DNA of 64,000 nt from contig CM012955.1 in assembly GCA_000181795.3 (NCBI GenBank), forward strand, positions 10,380,101-10,444,100. The letters run 5' to 3'. A model generated the notes under the pieces. That model searched no databases and was not told where the DNA came from. It saw only the letters and a list, made by a program, of their open reading frames with translations. Position numbers and translations under genes: made by a program. This document shows, piece by piece, positions 1 to 10,984 of this stretch. Numbering within the stretch: position 1 is the stretch's first letter; each line of letters opens with the position of its first letter. This DNA comes from Trichinella spiralis (lineage: Eukaryota; Nematoda; Enoplea; Trichinellida; Trichinellidae).

Positions 1-1186
1 GTGGTGGATTCTTGTATCATTTACGTTGCGTGGAAATAAGGACATGTCTCATGTACCTGATGCTAGTTTGGACTGTATGCTTCTTATATATTGACCCCTC
101 ACCCTTTGCCTATGAATATGGATGCCTGTTCTATGTCAAGTCTGGCGGAAGCTAAGTTCCTGTTAAAAGCCCCCACAATGACAAAATTGGGGCAAACTAC
201 AGCACTGCCCGCTTTTAAGGGAATGCCAATTTTCCCTGACGCGCTGGCCTTACTGGAGGCTTCGAAAATATTGACACCTCTACAGCCCACGGCTCTCCTG
301 GAAGTGTTTCATCTTCCGAATCTGGCGGAAGCTTAGGCTCTATTAAAAGCATCCAAACTTCGAAACTTGCCGAAGCTACAGCGTTGCCTGAAAATATGGA
401 CATCACACGACAGGCGGAGGCGACGGCCTTACTGGAGGCTTCGAGAATACTGAAACTTCAAGAAGCAACGGCTTTTATGGATGCCTCGAATATCTCGAAG
501 CTGGCCGAAGCAACGGCTCTACTAGAAGCTTCTAAAATCTCGAAACTTGCGGAAGCTACGGCGATGCCTGAAACTATGGACATGTCTAAAAAAGCTGAGG
601 CTACGGCTTTACTGGAGGCTTCTAAAATGTTGAAACTTCAGGAGACAACAGCTGTTATGGATGCTTCGAAAATTTCAAAGCTGGCCGAAGCCACGGCTCT
701 CTTAAAAGCATCGAAAATCTCGACACTGCTTGAAAGCGACGGCTTTGTCAACCCCCCCTGGATGAGACAAAGCAAGCGGAGGCGACGGCTTTAATGGAAG
801 AATCGAAAATGTTCAAACTGCAAGAAGCGACAGCTCTAATAGAAGCCTCTAAAATATCGAAACTAGCGGAAGCGACGGCTTTGTCAGGAAATATGGATGT
901 GACAAAGCAAGCGGAGGCGGCGGCTTTGTCAACAAATGTGAAGCCGATAGAAAGAAGTAAGGCAAAGACTCCTGAAAAAGATTCGAAAACGAGCGCTTCA
1001 AAACAACCTCGAACTACTGGTTCGTCTATGAGTGAATCGATGTCCGGAACCGAAATGTCGACGGTTTCTAGAACAAGTACAGAAAATTCAGAAGATTTTA
1101 CATTCAATCCGAGCATTGCAATGATGGAAGACTTCCCCGCAAAGCCCAAGGAGAAGAAAGATCCCCCAGGTCACAACAAGAAATAA
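1..1186 (+). pseudogene. Tandem 15-residue repeat protein gene, frame-broken (decaying or mis-assembled), truncated at the left edge
   Basis: The coding strand is built from 45-bp units translating to variants of EATALLEASKISKLA. Units group into a 180-bp higher-order repeat of four types (LLEASKMLKLQ, VMDASKISKLA, LLEASKISKLA, MPETMDMSKKA). The two ATG-GAC units at 396 and 576 are exactly 180 bp apart. The repeat frame is interrupted by a TAG at 334-336, by a shift near 352-365, and by two shifts between 732 and 760, the last at a C7 run (752-758). The last stretch, from 794 to a stop at 1184-1186, is open and ends in a non-repeated Ser/Thr/Lys-rich tail (TPEKDSKTSASKQPRTTG) followed by AATAAA. 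The units look like amphipathic helices rich in Ala, Leu and Lys. No family is recognised. It could be a live gene with sequencing errors, or a decaying copy of a repeat gene. Confidence 0.5.
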
Positions 1187-2379
1187 AATCTTGTGGTGAT
1201 TTTGTTTATTTAGTTACTGATCGGTGTGCAATTCACCAATTTTAATTAATTTCAATTTAAAAATCATTCTATTTTTGCATAGTAATTATATATATTTATA
1301 TATATTTGTTTTCAAAATTTTAGTACTCACCTGTATGATGACCTGTGTAGTTCATTTATCATTTATGATTATCATTTAGTTACTGATCGGTGATATGATT
1401 CACCTATTTTCATTAATTTGAAGTTAACACCTATTGTATTTTTTCATCATAATTATACGTTGTTGTTTTTAAAATTTCATGATTCACCTGAATGAACTGT
1501 GTAGTTTATTTATTATTCATCTTCACTGTTATGTTTCATTCAAATGAAATTATTTTAAAATAAACATTTAATCATTATTGAAGTTGTTCGTTTATTCAAG
1601 TACTGCTAAAACAAAAAAAATGCGTTCTTAAGTTCTAAACTGGTGCATTTGGATAAGCAATTCGGCAACACAGAGCCCAACTAACTATTCATAATCTAGT
1701 GCATTCATTGTCTGTACTATTTTGCATAATTTCCTAACCTAAGCTGAGGCTAACTTTTCTCATTATGAGTATCAATCACACTGCGCAGCGATTTTCAATG
1801 TGAATATTAAGCAAGCAATAAACGAAACACTTTCAAATGGCGTGAGCACTTTAGCCTACTGTAAATGAGATGGAATGGCAAACTTTCCGGTGAAACAAAA
1901 GAATCTTTGCCACAACAAATTAGTATAATTCTTATTTGTATTTTAATAAAGAAAAAATTGTTTAATACTTAAGCAAGCTCAGCCAGTTCATGCATATTAA
2001 CTTTCTCAGTATGAAAGAGGTAAAATGAAAATGCTTTTGGAAAGTTTCATTTTCAATAAACTTGCTTTGCTTGTTGAAAATGTAAAACGACGACACTACA
2101 ATTGATTCAAATTAAAAAATGAAACATAAAGTTGTTCAAAATTATTTCCTATTTCAGGTGTAGAATAAAAGGGAACATTGTAGTTGAAAATTCCAAAGAC
2201 ACCCACCATTCGGTGAAGAAAACTTTGAATTTAATAACAAACAACAAAGCACCAACTCTAATTTTGCTTTCAATGCATATCGGTATCCAATTTACAATCA
2301 CAGATTAGAATAGAAATGGAAAATAAATTTTATTAATTTAAATTCAATAAGTAATTTGTAAATGTAAAATTTCTTCTTA
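1187..2379. other. Intergenic, no gene seen
   Basis: AT-rich sequence between the repeat gene and the minus-strand membrane protein. AATAAA right after the stop at 1186 (1181-1187) may be the poly(A) signal of the repeat gene. Related phrases near 1206-1232 and 1376-1406 (TTTAGTTACTGATCGGTG followed by ATTCACC) show a local duplication of about 170 bp. No open frame of useful length. Confidence 0.5.
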
Positions 2380-2940
2380 TCAGTCAACAACAAGTTTCCT
2401 TCGTTGACTGTTCGAAAAAGCAACCAAGAAATCAATTGATTTCAAAACGTTTCTGTTGTAAAATATATCAAAAGAAATAATAATTTGATCGCTATTTGGT
2501 GATATAAAACGTGCAATGTAAGGCATCGAACTACGATGAACAAATTGACCAATCAATAAACAAGGTACGCTTAAAAAAAGCAAGTTCATCCAATATGTTT
2601 GCAACTGTTCAAAAGGCATGACTTGCCAACCAGGCACGGCAAGGCATAAAAACAGCAACCAAACAAAAAACAATATCAAGAGGTATTTTTCAAAATCAAG
2701 TAAAAAAAAGGAATAAAACCATGCTTTAGCGATTATGCATAATAAAACAGAATTTTCGCTAAAGCTGGAATAATAAAAGAATTGCAAACCCATCAATAAC
2801 ACACATAAATGAATACATACATTGTGATATATAGCATTGTAATTAATGAGCATTGAAAAGAAAACGATATAATAGTATAATTGAAAAGTGATAATAATGC
2901 AAATTACTGTATAATAAAACTGCAGGCCATTCTTTATCAA
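2380..2940 (-). CDS. Hypothetical multi-pass membrane protein
   Basis: A single open frame of 186 codons on the minus strand, much longer than expected by chance at this AT content. The product is very hydrophobic, with about four or five predicted membrane spans: around residues 8-30, 40-57, 62-75, 85-105 and 115-130. A more polar C-terminal tail of about 50 residues (IARFISPNSDQIIISFDIF, ending SNSQRRKLVVD) follows. It starts about 60 bp after the stop of the GSKIP-domain gene on the same strand, so it could be a downstream cistron or a separate terminal exon. I do not recognise the family. The true start may be an internal Met, such as the one beginning MLINYNAIYH. Confidence 0.42.
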   Translation of the reverse strand: MIKNGLQFYYTVICIIITFQLYYYIVFFSMLINYNAIYHNVCIHLCVLLMGLQFFYYSSFSENSVLLCIIAKAWFYSFFLLDFEKYLLILFFVWLLFLCLAVPGWQVMPFEQLQTYWMNLLFLSVPCLLIGQFVHRSSMPYIARFISPNSDQIIISFDIFYNRNVLKSIDFLVAFSNSQRRKLVVD

Positions 2941-3000
2941 ATGTCAACATCGGTTCTTAATTTTAATTCTAATCAACTGCTCTTATTATTATTACTATTA

Positions 3001-6000
3001 TTACTGTTGATGTTCTTTTCGTACTTGTTGCTGTTGCTGTTGCTGTTGCTGTTCTTGTTCTTTCGTTGCCTCTTCCAAGCCGACAAATTCCCCAGACGCC
3101 CGTTCAACATTAATCACTATTGCACTGTTGTTGTCGCTGAATACATCAACTGTATCCTGTGAAGAGCTGCAATTGCCACTGCCACATTTCGATGCATTCT
3201 TTGCTGAATTCATGGCAACTTTCCGCTCGTTGGAATTTTTCTACAAGAAGAAAAAACAAACAAATACAATCACATTAATTTTGATATATATATATATATA
3301 TATATATTACATACCCCAAATTCGGCCATTTTTTCCTCGTTGCACTTTTCCACAAACGTCTCATGGTCAACATCATTTCGCATATTCTGCAACTGACGCA
3401 AACGCAACGACAACAAGTCGGTGAAACGTTTACGGTAGCAGACTGAAATTGTGTCCATCAAAGCGTAGACAGTTTCAAAATAGCGAGTGTGCAATTCCAA
3501 ATTGCTGAAATCTCCATTCATACAGTCGTGGCGCATCGATGCAACACGCCAGCCTTTCAACGTCAACTCAATGCAATATGCCTGCTCCTTGAAAAACAAA
3601 AAGAATTTTCGTTTTTCACAAATCTGCGTGAATTATTCACAAATTGAAAATTTTCCATCTTTCTCACTTCTAAAGTAGTGATGTTCAGAAATATCAGTTC
3701 GGATGTGCGAGGCAACAAATCGCTGACAGCGATATCTTTGACGGCAAAATGTAGCTCATGCACAGCGGCAATTGCTTCCAACTCCAAACTGTTCAAACTC
3801 GCCTCACCAGGACTGATACTGCCGCTCATCTTACGAGATCTGGACATTTCAAAAGTATTTATATAGGAAAATAAAAGCAGAAAACAATAAATCATACCCA
3901 AACAATCCAGCAGTGATGCGATATGGTGGTGTCAGACATGACGGTGTGAATGCTCCTCTACTGCGTGGAGATGAACGCTTGGACAGTGCATCACTGCTAA
4001 ATGAAAATGACCAAATAGCAGCAAAATGGATTTTTCAATATAAATACCAACACCTACCATAAAAGACTCGCATACGAAGAGCTGCTTTTCACTAACGGAA
4101 ACAAATTACTGCAGCCGGCTGACAATGAAGTACCATTGCTATTGCTACTGCTACTGCTATCAGCACACTTGGAAACAGCTGCCGCATTCTGTACAGCTCC
4201 ACTAGCATTTGGCAACTTAGCAGTCGTCTGTGCGTTGGCTTCTTTCGACTCTCCAACATCTTGACCAGACATTTGCCGATAAAGCTGCAGCGCAGACGAC
4301 CAACGTTTCGCCCTATTTCAGGAAAAAAAACATCATCATTATTTGTTGTCACCCATGCAAAATACTTGAATTATATTATTTCGCATTATTATTATTATTA
4401 TTATTCCTTTCATATGTTGAATACAACACATTACAACAACTAATTTGATCTTCGTATCATAAATGAGCACTTCTGTTGAAGAATATTTACCAGCATGTCG
4501 TCTATGAAGCAATGAAGTATCAAAAATAAAACAGTTGTTCATTACATTTTAGCAAAGTTCGTACTCATTTCAGATAGATTTAAAATTGAAAAGCAAATGT
4601 GAAACTGTAATTTTTCAACTTAAAATACAACTAATAACATCCACAACAAAATAAAAGCATCTTGAAAACAATTAACTATTAATGGAAGACAAAGAAAAAT
4701 CCCCTGATAAAAAATCATCAATTAAATCCTCACAAATAACATAAACATACAAAATTTACATACAATTTAAAACGTTGTTCTGTGAATTTCAACAATATGC
4801 AAGATTTCCATAATTTTAAATCCTGCTTGTAAATTTCATCTTAACTGTAATAATGTACTAACTGCAAATCAACAAAGAAAAAAAAATAAAAAAACCCTAC
4901 ATCTGTCATCATCATCACGTCAAAAAAAAGAACAATAATTTATTTTTATCATTAAAAAAACATGCAAAATACACGTGCTTGATGAATTATTACAAAAAAA
5001 CACGTGAAAATAGATTTTTTACTATTAAAAGCATTTATTTCAAATTGATAAAAAGAGGGAAAATATTTTAAAAAATTATTAACAAATATTTTACAAAATA
5101 AATAGCTCGTGACAAATAATAGTTCTTGATTGTTACAGTACTCTTTAGTCAAACGCGATCAAATAAAAGTTAATTTAAAAATACAAAACAGTCAACCAGC
5201 ACAATATATCAATTAGCAGTAACAATATCAGCAAGATGAGTAGAGTATTTTGAAAATTGAAACTGATTTTGATGATCTGATGAAGAAAGCAAAAATGCTG
5301 ACGTGTACCAACAAAGAGGGTAAAAATAACGAGCAAAAAAATCAAAATGGAATTTGAAAAAAAAGTAATTATTGAAATGAATTTTTTGAAAAATACCCAA
5401 GCAAAAAAATATTAAAAATAGCGGCAAATGTAATCAAGCTGTTGTCAAGTGAAAAATAAAAATAACAATGACATGCTTCACAGAAATGGAAACGTACAAC
5501 CAAGATGAATACATATTCAATTAAAGCTATAAAAAAGTACAAGCTTTTGCTTCGTCAATTTCTCTTTTTATAGAAAATATTTTTAAAATACAATGAAATT
5601 AAAATAAATAAATATTGCACCGATGCACTTAAAATTAAAATGTTTGTCTCTGAGCGCAACTGATTACGATTTGACACACGCGAAACACAGAACGAGAAAA
5701 AACTGAAAATGAAATGACGAAGCAAAATTGTTTTATGTTGTTCGTAGTAAAAGTACGTGTACCGTAAGATTGAAGGATGAAAAAATAAAAAGAAATATAA
5801 AAATTTTAAATAATAATGATTTTTGCTAATTGAATTCAGTCGATATTCGAATAATGGCAGGTGAAGCAACAAATGCAGACAAAAAAGAAGAAGAAGAAGA
5901 AGAAGAAGAATAAGCGAAGATATTTATCGCAAACTGGTAATGGAGAAAAGAAAATTGCATAAAAATTCAACAATTTTCGAAAATTAACATTTCTTTTAAA

Positions 6001-7265
6001 AAGAATACTTTTAAAATTTAAAGTAATATTATAAAAAAATAAATTGTGCTGCTTAGCTAATTATTTTAATGTTTTATTTTCAATTTTGCGTCAAATTTTT
6101 CACACTGAATGATTGTGTCAAAACGCTAGGCAAAGCTTTTGAAGAATCGCTGAAAATAAATCTAAATAAGTGACACTTTTGAGAGAGCGATTTCATCATC
6201 ATCATCATCATCATCATCTTGACAATATTCATCTAAAGCAACTATACCAAATATTGATGAATGAGAACAGATTAAAAATAAAAAAATTTTTTTAATGATA
6301 ATAATGAAGTGCGTGTTTGTCGCTATTTTCTTATCTCATCATGATAAACAACTGATAAAAGCGACAAATAAGTGTCAGCAGAGAAGAATTACAACAATGT
6401 ATGCCAATTGCATTGAATCATCTGGCATGAATGAACCGACTGCTAACTTTTGCATACGTTTGATAAATAACGTAAAAAATATTTGAATAGAAAAACAATG
6501 AACAACATAGTTTGTGTCCGGGTTCATTGTTGGCTCGACCACCTTTTTTACCAGCAGTAGTCGTCAACATCGAGATGATTCATTTAAATCATAAAATAAT
6601 GAATAATGCAAAATTAAAATAAAATCAACAATTACGTAATTATCATTTTTTTCATTTTTTTTCAGATCAAATCTGAATTGCAAAAATGACAACAAATTGT
6701 TGAATGACTGTCGAATCGAAAAGCTATGCAATTTTCATTTCTCCCCTGTTCAAATAATTGCAAGCCCAGTTCGCATAACAATCAAATATTTCTGTCTGCA
6801 CGCGTAGGTGAAAATAGTAAAGATTGAACGCAACCCACACACGTGTGAATGAAACTGGAGAACAAAGCAGACATGAATCACAAAGTTGATTCATTGTGGA
6901 ATTAAAATTTTCATTCATCCCCTCCCTCTCCCCCCCCCCCCCACTCGCCCCCGTTCCCCCTGTCCCTCTAGCCCTCCGGCGCTGCACCGACAGTTCTCTG
7001 CATAAAGACTGGGATGGGAAAATTTCATCTCAAAAGGCAAAAAAAAATGCCAAACATACTCTTTCTGTCGATAAGCTGGCGAAACACCAAGAACGTCGGC
7101 AAATGTGTTCGCATCCGGCAACGGCCAAGATCGGTCGCCGGCATGAATAGCTTGCAAAAGCAAATCGAACAGCTGCATCCGGCCAACACTTGAACACAAT
7201 CCCGTCTCGCCATTGCTTGCCGTTGGACGCGAATTTGATGTTACTTTTGATTGTACAGCAGACAT
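3001..7265 (-). CDS. GSKIP-domain protein (GSK3-beta interaction protein-like) with extended N-terminus and polyQ tail
   Basis: The core domain is split over two exons (about 3840-3671 and 3590-3312). It reads LELEAIAAVHELHFAVKDI, then FLNITTLE/EQAYCIELTLKGW, then FETVYALMDTISVCYRKRF and LRLRQLQ. This matches vertebrate GSKIP, a small PKA-RII and GSK3 scaffold, including the C-terminal GSK3-binding helix. The rest is unusual. A first coding exon (7265-about 7060, MSAVQSK to SPAYRQKE) ends in a GTATGT donor in phase with an exon at about 4312 (AKRWSSALQLYRQMSGQDVG), followed by Ser/Asn-rich exons. After the domain comes an exon ending in nine Gln and a stop near 3001. Human GSKIP is 139 residues; this model is far longer. 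The GSKIP/DUF727 fold also occurs in CLU proteins, but no CLU domain follows. The join over the 2.7-kb first intron rests on phase only; a shorter form starting at 4272 is possible. Confidence 0.75.
3284..3307. repeat. (TA)n microsatellite in an intron of the GSKIP-domain gene
   Basis: An uninterrupted TA tract lies within the short intron between the domain exon and the polyQ exon. Confidence 0.9.
4320..7060. other. Large intron of the GSKIP-domain gene
   Basis: About 2.7 kb of AT-rich DNA without a supportable coding exon. It contains a (GAA)n run at 5886-5910, an (ATC)n run at 6194-6218 and a poly-C tract near 6930-6942. It is read as an intron only because a GTATGT donor near 7060 and an acceptor near 4313 are in matching phase. 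Confidence 0.4.
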
Positions 7266-7311
7266 CTTTTGTTGTTCGATTCTTCACACTTCGAACTGAA
7301 GCCGTGAGCTG

Positions 7312-9851
7312 AAATTTAAAAAAGAAAGAACAATAATTATTATTTACTTTTTCAAAATCATAAAAAAACATCACGCAAATCTGTTTGCTTTTTCTCGTGG
7401 AAAAATACATACAGATCAAAATATAACGCGCAATAATATAAAATATGAACATGTATGTCGTGTAAAAATCACGTGAATCGTAAAAGTGACGCCAAAAATG
7501 TGCATGCAATAATCATTAGCTAATCAATGGTGATTGTTTGCCGCTTGACGAAAAATTTTCTCACTAAAATTCAATCAATCGGATAGATCTAGTTGAAATG
7601 AAAAACAATGAATGAATGAAATCAACTTTTCATACATTATATTATAATACACCTATACAGATAAATGTACGCACACGCACAGATGTGTGTGAGTCGATTA
7701 TAAAGAACTAATTATAAAATGAATGCTTAAACCCGCCAAAATCAGACTGATCAATCAAATGCACTAGTAACACGTTTAGCTAGTCTGGGCAGAGTAAGCA
7801 CGACGCCGTACACGAACATACACTGACACAAGCGCGCATGTGCAATACAGTATACAGCTTGCAGAGCGAGCAAGTTCGACAATCTAATCAAGGGATGATG
7901 CAGAGATGCAACGTTAATGACGTCATGTTAACCATGTGGACGGCTAGACGTAAAATTGATTCAACTAAAACTTAGACACTCGTCAATCAGAATGAACGAC
8001 AAAATATAGCGCGAGAGGGGGGGGGAGGGAGAGAGAGAGAGAGAGAGAGAGAGAAGTAGGAGGACGGCGAGAGCAAAGAAGCTGAAATATAAAAATAAGA
8101 GAAATATGCTTTTTCAATAGCAACATGTGTTCTATGAATCGTTCAATACGTCAAGCGGCGATCTCGCATCTTCAGCATTTCCAATTTTGCTAGAAAATGA
8201 TTGATTTGCATAGATAAACACGTTAAACAGTGTACTTGGAGTAATTTTGAATAAATAAGCAAGTGAATTTTGCATTGCTGCAATTGTTCAGCATTCGACG
8301 ACTTCGCTCAATAGTATGAATGAGAAAATTTTTAGCATTAAAAAAATCGACCAAATAAATTTCTTCAATGCCAACGAACGAACAGCTTGAACGGCTACCA
8401 GTCACCATTATCACCATCAAAATGTTCAACAAAGTTAAACTATAATGATTAAAAATGTGAAAAGCACGTTTATTTAAAATGTCGAAAAATAAATAATAAA
8501 ATTTACTTTACAAATATACAATGATGAAAAATTGTCATCATCATCAACGACGATCAACTTATCAACTTACTTTATGTCGTTGATGCTTTAAACAAACAGC
8601 GCAGCGAAAGCAAAATCAGCATCAGCAACAAGCAAAATGGTAAAACAAGACCAACACTTTTCCCAAAGGCGGTTTCAACGATTGTCCACACTGTTGAACA
8701 AATTCTTTATATTTATATCCATCCTATGTAATTAATGTGTTTAAAATAAATTTTGAAAATATTTATTTTTCTCACCTATAAATTATGGAAACCGACGATC
8801 AACACAATCTGTTTGTAGACAGGGCGTAATCAACACTTTCTGCAGAACATAACCACACTGACAAGCAAGATATGGAACACCAATTGGAAAGCTATACAGA
8901 ATAATTTGCAGATAACTTCATTTCAAATATAAAAATATATAAATGTCAGGACAATTACATGACCTAACCTAACCAAAGTAGATAAGAGAGAGAGAGAGAA
9001 AGAAAGACAGGGGGGCACAGAGTGACATGAGTGAATGAGAATATAAAAGAGACATACTGACAGATAAAGTTCGCCTCAGAGAAGGACATTCACTAATAGC
9101 CTACGGTAATTATACCGCAATGCTTGATTGGTTTTGTTTTACAGTTTTATTCTTCTTTATGAACAATCGCCATCAATGGAAAAGAAAGAATGACCCAATC
9201 CCATACTGCAGGTCAAGAGCAAAAAGCTCTTTCATTTGCACTGTTCGTTTTTCCACTGCACTGCAATCTTTCGCTGATAGCAGTGCAATTTTTATCCACA
9301 AAGCAAATAAATCAATTAAATGTTTATTTACTTATTTATTACTATATTAGTGGCTTCAGGCGGCATTAACCAGCCACAATATCGCCCACATGCAAAATGC
9401 AACGCAATTCTCAAGGGCGAAGGAATTTAAGTATGTAAAACTGTCAAGGGCATAAGAAAGAAGAATTTTTCAAACTGTCGTCGAACAGTTCAATCTGCCC
9501 CCCCCTCTACTGTTGAATAAATGGTTTAATACGAAAAATCAAATAATTAACTGGAGCTCTTTTACAAATAAATAGATTCTGAAAATTTTCGAAAGAAAAA
9601 CGTCAAATACAAATAATCATTACAGTTGCTACAAATTCCAGTATCACTTGACGAATATCTGGCAAATAAAATTTGACAATAGCGCAATAAATAAAGAAAA
9701 ACAAATTAAATCAAAAATTTATAAACCTAATTACAAAACTAATTAGACTAATTATAGTACACCTATAGATCTAATCATAATAGTCCTAATACATTGTGCT
9801 TCTTTCACTACAGTATAACAATATAATCTTAAAATAGTTTTTGTCATAAAG
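7312..9851. other. Gene-poor interval upstream of the GSKIP-domain gene
   Basis: An acceptor (TTTAAATTTCAG on the minus strand, near 7312) lies about 45 bp before the ATG at 7265, so a 5' UTR exon or a trans-spliced leader is expected upstream. No coding region is seen. A G9 run plus a (GA)n tract occurs at 8017-8054. Confidence 0.4.
8017..8054. repeat. Poly-G and (GA)n simple repeat
   Basis: A run of G at 8017-8025 followed by about 13 GA units. A second shorter GA run lies near 8988-9000. Confidence 0.9.
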
Positions 9852-9853
9852 TA

Positions 9854-10548
9854 CAGTCGGCCTCAACATCGCGATATGTGCGCGCCAGCAGAACCGCGAA
9901 TATTTGTCGCTTCCATTCATACACCCCGCTGATGCCTTATAATCCTACACCATTTCCTGACAGATGTAAGAAATAATATCACGGACCATCGACTGATTTT
10001 CATTTTAAACATTCATCCCGTATTTATTTTTTTATTCGTTTGACTGAGTGTATATTATCGGTGTGTTCTTGAATGCAAGCTTACCAGATATGATGGACTG
10101 TATGACGCATCTTTTTTAAAAAACATTGTGACTATAGCAGTGGCTTCATGCATTATGAATTTACTCAAATTTTGCGTTAGTTTCATGCAGTATTGGATCG
10201 GGCTATCATGAAAGCGGAAATACTGCGCTTCTAGACATATTCGGACTGGTTGATCAGTCTGGAGCAAGCGTGTGAAATCACTGAACCGGTGCTGCCGTAA
10301 GCTAACCTCCCGTTCGCAGCGCTTCCTTTCCCTTCACCATAATGTTCTTATCTCTTTCATCTTAGCATTAGTAGAGGTTAGTTAGCTTCCCGGTTTGGTT
10401 AAATCGTAATCAGTACCGTTATGATGTGGAACTTCATAAGCGGAAACAACCTTGCATTGAACCTCCAGATTCACAGCATACATAGGGTCTAGAAATAAGA
10501 TTTATCTTTCGGGCGGCTTTGAAATCCGCAAATATTGAAGGTTAACTG
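9854..10548. mobile_element. Tigger/pogo-like MITE (non-autonomous DNA transposon), degenerate
   Basis: The left end after a TA dinucleotide reads CAGTCGGCCTCAACATC. The right end, read on the other strand, starts CAGTTAACCTTCAATAT and is also flanked by TA. The two ends align imperfectly over about 35 bp, as terminal inverted repeats would. CAGTCGNCC-type ends next to a TA target duplication are typical of the Tigger/pogo branch of Tc1-mariner. The interior (about 695 bp overall) is richer in GC than its flanks and has no transposase frame. It lies between the OFD1-like and GSKIP-domain genes. The family assignment is inference from the ends only. Confidence 0.5.
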
Positions 10549-10984
10549 TATAATCATATACGAATTTGAATAGGTTTTAAAAAAGCTCCCCTTCTCCATC
10601 TCTCTCTCTCCGTGTCTTAAGAAATGTTCAAAAAAGTATTATCATAATAAAAAAAAGTTATACTAAGAGATTTGTAATAATTTAAATGCAAGTATTACTC
10701 ACCGAAGCAATCTTCATCTTGATTTTCCGACATACGTACATGCATATGCGTTGAAGTACGGTTAAAGAAAAAACAAGAATACAAAAACCAATTTTTTAAC
10801 ATGAAGTAAAATTTTCAAAAATAAATAAATACAAAATGAGCATTTTCACCTAAAATATTGAATATTTTACAAATAACAATTACATCATTAATTCAAAAAT
10901 ATAATACAAAAAAACTTACAACAGTAATTGCAAAAAAACATTTTTCTCCGTTCAAAAAACTTCACATTATTTTTAGCAAACCGT

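Noticed and set aside
748-1149. Minus-strand frame of 133 codons opposite the repeat gene
   Set aside because: It is the antisense shadow of the 45-bp repeats, which are open in several frames because of their codon pattern.
10055-10267. 70-codon minus-strand frame within the MITE
   Set aside because: Lies inside the non-autonomous element and shows no transposase motif.
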